A stretch of 64,000 nucleotides of DNA from the NCBI GenBank assembly GCA_002110485.1, contig MOWL01000067.1, forward strand, positions 930,001 to 994,000, given 5' to 3'. The notes below the pieces were generated by a model, which did no database searches, was not told where the DNA came from, and was given only the letters and a program-made list of their open reading frames with translations. Positions 61,101 to 64,000 of the stretch are shown here, one piece after another (position 1 is the first letter of the stretch; the number at the start of each line of letters is the position of its first letter). A program made the position numbers and the translations under genes. The DNA comes from Emergomyces orientalis (Eukaryota > Ascomycota > Eurotiomycetes > Onygenales > Ajellomycetaceae).

Positions 61101-64000
61101 GCTATGCCTCATTTAGAGTAGTCGGGTTGTCTCAGCAGAGAAAGTTAGCCCTGCCGCTTTCAAACATTCAGAGGCAAAAACGGGGTTTGGACATGGTTTT
61201 GTTTAGTTTAATGTGACGTATATAATTTCTTTTAAACCATTTCGTTGAATCACTGGCTTCGGACCTGATTTTGGGGTCTTCTGGGATTTAAGAAATCGAG
61301 TTTGTTTCTCGAAGTTTAACGGGCAGCAATACTCCGTAGCGGTGGCAGTTATGAGAAAGATGAAACCAAACGATTAAGTGCGTGACGATCACAGACGCAT
61401 CACTTGCGGTGCTTGGAGGGTTTCGCTACTTTTTGTCTCTGTTGGATTAGTGAGTGCTTTAGTGTACTAGCAGGGAGTACCAGAGCCAATTGCCGCCGTT
61501 GGAGATATTCCAGTGGATCGAATAATGATAAGAACAGCGAACATGCCAATGCGTGATTCTTTTGCGGCCCTCTCATGGTTTTCTATTCTTCCAGACCTAT
61601 TGTTACTGGAAGCGGACGAATCTTCATTGTCCGTTTCGGGTTTGCCTTGAGGATTAAGGGTTCAAATTATTTTTGCTCCCTTGGCCGTCGATTGTGGATG
61701 GAATCCGACCATTGTCGGCTTAGTTCACTGCGTAGCGTCAGTTCCATGGCTCGAGTGATCACCGCTCATTTAGTTCAAACTGCTGGATGGTGTCTACGCA
61801 GTAGTGTTGATGTGCTCGTATCTTTCATTAAGAGCAAGGCATTAGGAATCTTGCGCGGGGGATGTCTGAACTGGAGAGTTCCTCAAAATCGGAGCTGGAA
61901 TCCTTCTCACCACACTGAAAGCCATTTATTATCATGTTTTTTTCTTTCTCTGGCGTCAATAGGCCAAAATCAAGAGGCTAAACTGGTTGCCACAATTTCT
62001 TTCTTTTTTTCTTTTTCTTTCCTTTTTCTTCTTTTCTTTGGGGGATGGGGGTCCTTCTTTTATTTCCTATTTTTGCTGGCTTTTTGCCTTGTGTATCCCG
62101 AGAGCTCGGGAGGTACAGGCCCAGGCGGACTTGGTGCTAATTGATAGGCGTGGGCTGGAGGGACTAGTTGGCCGGTTTCAGGATTTGGGGCAAACTGGCA
62201 AAGATGGCGGATCGTGATTGGGTTGGTTGTGGCTTGAATAATTCAGGCTGGGACTGGCTTGAACGCTTCGAAACGTGGCGCCCACGAGGGAAGTTTCGCC
62301 CGCACGCGAGGCCATGTGAGCTTGCTGCGGGTTTGATTGGGAGGCGAGTTTTTTTTTACTTGGTTTTTGCTGCGACCTGGATGCCTCAAGATGTCCCAAG
62401 GTGCAATCTCAAGCGACGACGAAACATTGGTGACGAGATGATAATAAACCGATATTGGAAGAAAAGAACAACAGAAATGAAAGAATAAGTAGAAGAGGTA
62501 GAAATGAGGCTGATACAGCGGGAAACGGAAACAAAGTGAACAAGAGAGATAAATACAGAAATACGGTATGGTCCGAGCTGATACGGTACCATACAAACCA
62601 ACGATTGATGGTATGCAGCAAAATTTTGGCATTTCCCAAAGTTCCCCCATCCCACAAGAAAAATTAAAAATAAAAATAAAACATAAAAACATATCGCGAG
62701 CATGTAGGTATCCAATCAAATCTATTGTATAATTTTTTATTCAATTGTGTATATTCTCTTTCCCTGGCTCGAGGGATAACCAACACTTTATAATGAGAAG
62801 AACAGTGATATGGTGTAAGTGGTAAAGGCCGATGGTCGTATCGTCACAGTGTTGCCATTTCTTACAATTATTACATTACTAGTTGTGTCTTGTCTCCGCT
62901 TCATCTACATCATCCACGCCAGTCGCTTTTTCTCTCTCTCCTGCCCGGCTAAATAACAACATACGCACAGGCTATTCTTACCAGCCAACTTCCTGCCCCC
63001 TTTCTCTCTCTCCTCCGTCTCCAACATCTTATCTCTTCGGTCAGAGAGAGTTGTGCTGGCTTGTGTGCTGTTGCTTGACATTCCTTGACCCCCTTAGCCC
63101 CTGTCTCCTCTCCCTCAACCTGTCCACACCCTCGCCCAAGGATCCAATTTATTTCCGCAGCCCTTCCCGAGGCCACAATCCTGGTGACTTAGGCCAACCT
63201 GTGCATGATCCGATCCAGGTAGCGGGGGCTTCCGGCCATTTGGGAAATCAAGAGCCGTTGGTGAAAGGCATTCAATTATTCACTAGCTCTTCGACTCCTC
63301 TGCTGGCTCCTCTCCACGCTTCTTCATCCGGTTTAAGTTCTAGTCAATCAAACTCAATTGACAAGCCCAAGAAAAGCCTTGACCTCAGGATCTAAAAGAG
63401 ACGGCTTCTTGGCTTTATCGTCCCTGTCTTCTTCCTTCAGTGGACGCAGGGTAAGCACATCCCCCTTGCTCCAAACCTATTGTCCCCATCCCCAAACCTA
63501 GCCTCCACCCTTCATCATTTTCTTCCCGGCCCCCGTGCTATTCCACACCTCGGGATAGATTTACTCACTTTATCAACCCGATTTCTTACTGTGATTTGCA
63601 TCCCTATTTACTTTGGATCTCTGAATTCTCGGCATACCTTTCATATCTGTGGTGGAATAAACTGGAACAGGTTCCTGACTTGGTCACTATCTAGCTATTA
63701 TCTAGTTGCATTCGGTTGTTTTCCTTCACTATCTTACCGTCCCTCACTCGTCACGGTCGAATCGTTGATGGATCTCCCATTACACTCTATTCACAACTAA
63801 GCTCTATCCCGCTTTCTTGCCGTCACCTTATCGTTCTACCCAATCCTCCAGCTTTCCTACACACTTCATCGAAAAAGGCAAACGGGCTAACGACGCGCCG
63901 TCCGAGAACTCGTCCAGTCGGGTTTTGGGTACTCACAAAATCTGTTTGAAACGCTCGATTCTTTTGGTTTCGGCTACCTCTGGATCTTCAAACAGTATTC
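58151..64000. other. Right flank: no supported gene, pyrimidine-rich end
   Basis: 5.85 kb. T-rich runs follow the SNF2 stop (58340-58370) and a TC tract lies at 61998-62045. Frames at 59322-59789, 61575-62144 and 62883-63395 have no recognised motif and are biased by simple sequence. From about 62880 to the edge the plus strand is CT-rich with few ATGs, as in long 5' leaders of fungal regulatory genes; the gene itself would begin beyond 64000. Confidence 0.45.

Noticed and set aside
61575..62144. 189-residue plus-strand ORF with Phe/Leu-rich end
   Set aside because: The hydrophobic part comes from a TC-rich simple tract; no motif or splice structure.
62883..63395. 170-residue plus-strand ORF
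   Set aside because: Pro/Ser/Leu composition reflects the CT-rich DNA; more likely leader sequence.
1..64000. CRISPR arrays, operons, Shine-Dalgarno sites, rRNA or telomere repeats
   Set aside because: None seen; the sequence is fungal nuclear DNA with spliced genes.

Overview
The window is nuclear DNA of a filamentous ascomycete (Pezizomycotina). Eurotiomycetes, and within them Onygenales, is my best guess. The evidence is many short GT-AG introns (mostly 48-131 nt) with CTAAC-type branch points, long gene-poor spacers, CT-rich 5' leaders, and a gene set typical of the group: MED13, ENP2, a membrane-anchored GH5 exo-glucanase of the ExgD type, a SIRT5-like sirtuin and a Rad5/16-like SNF2 ATPase. 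The order assignment rests on general character, not on a search.

Layout. 1-2520: no recognisable gene, but a perfect 28-bp palindrome. 2.5-5.7 kb: a doubtful membrane-protein ORF, a four-exon fungal sulfotransferase-like gene and a three-exon enoyl-CoA hydratase/isomerase-family gene. 5.77-13.46 kb: ENP2 (minus) and MED13 (plus), divergent from a 644-bp promoter. 13.9-16.5 kb: an amidase gene (minus) with clear lesions, called a pseudogene. 16.5-28.1 kb: two long spacers around one small intronless Cys-motif gene at 22.2 kb. 28.1-28.4 kb: the mitochondrial ribosomal protein bL33m. 29.2-34.1 kb: a large, unnamed coiled-coil protein (minus) with a 25-nt microexon and a C-terminal pair of putative protein phosphatase 1 docking motifs. 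35.8-36.6 kb: a small single-pass membrane protein. 39.7-42.3 kb: a four-TM conserved fungal membrane protein. 43.0-46.0 kb: the ExgD-type glucanase (minus). 46-52.5 kb: an AT-rich, decayed block with a HeLo-like N-terminal-domain pseudogene and a gag-like retroelement remnant. 52.6-58.2 kb: a SIRT5-type sirtuin and the SNF2 ATPase, in tandem. 58.2-64 kb: non-coding as far as I can see, ending in a pyrimidine-rich tract that may be the leader of a gene beyond the edge.

The genes do not form one pathway. Most are housekeeping: transcription (MED13), ribosome assembly (ENP2), mitochondrial translation (bL33m), cell wall (ExgD-like), chromatin or repair (SNF2) and acyl-lysine removal (sirtuin). 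The accessory signal is in the 46-52 kb block and in the uncharacterised coiled-coil gene. I found no gene cluster that would count as a wholly new system. The observations I would follow first are the PP1-docking coiled-coil protein, the HeLo-like pseudogene beside a retroelement remnant, and an identical 10-mer E-box at similar distance and orientation upstream of ENP2 and bL33m.
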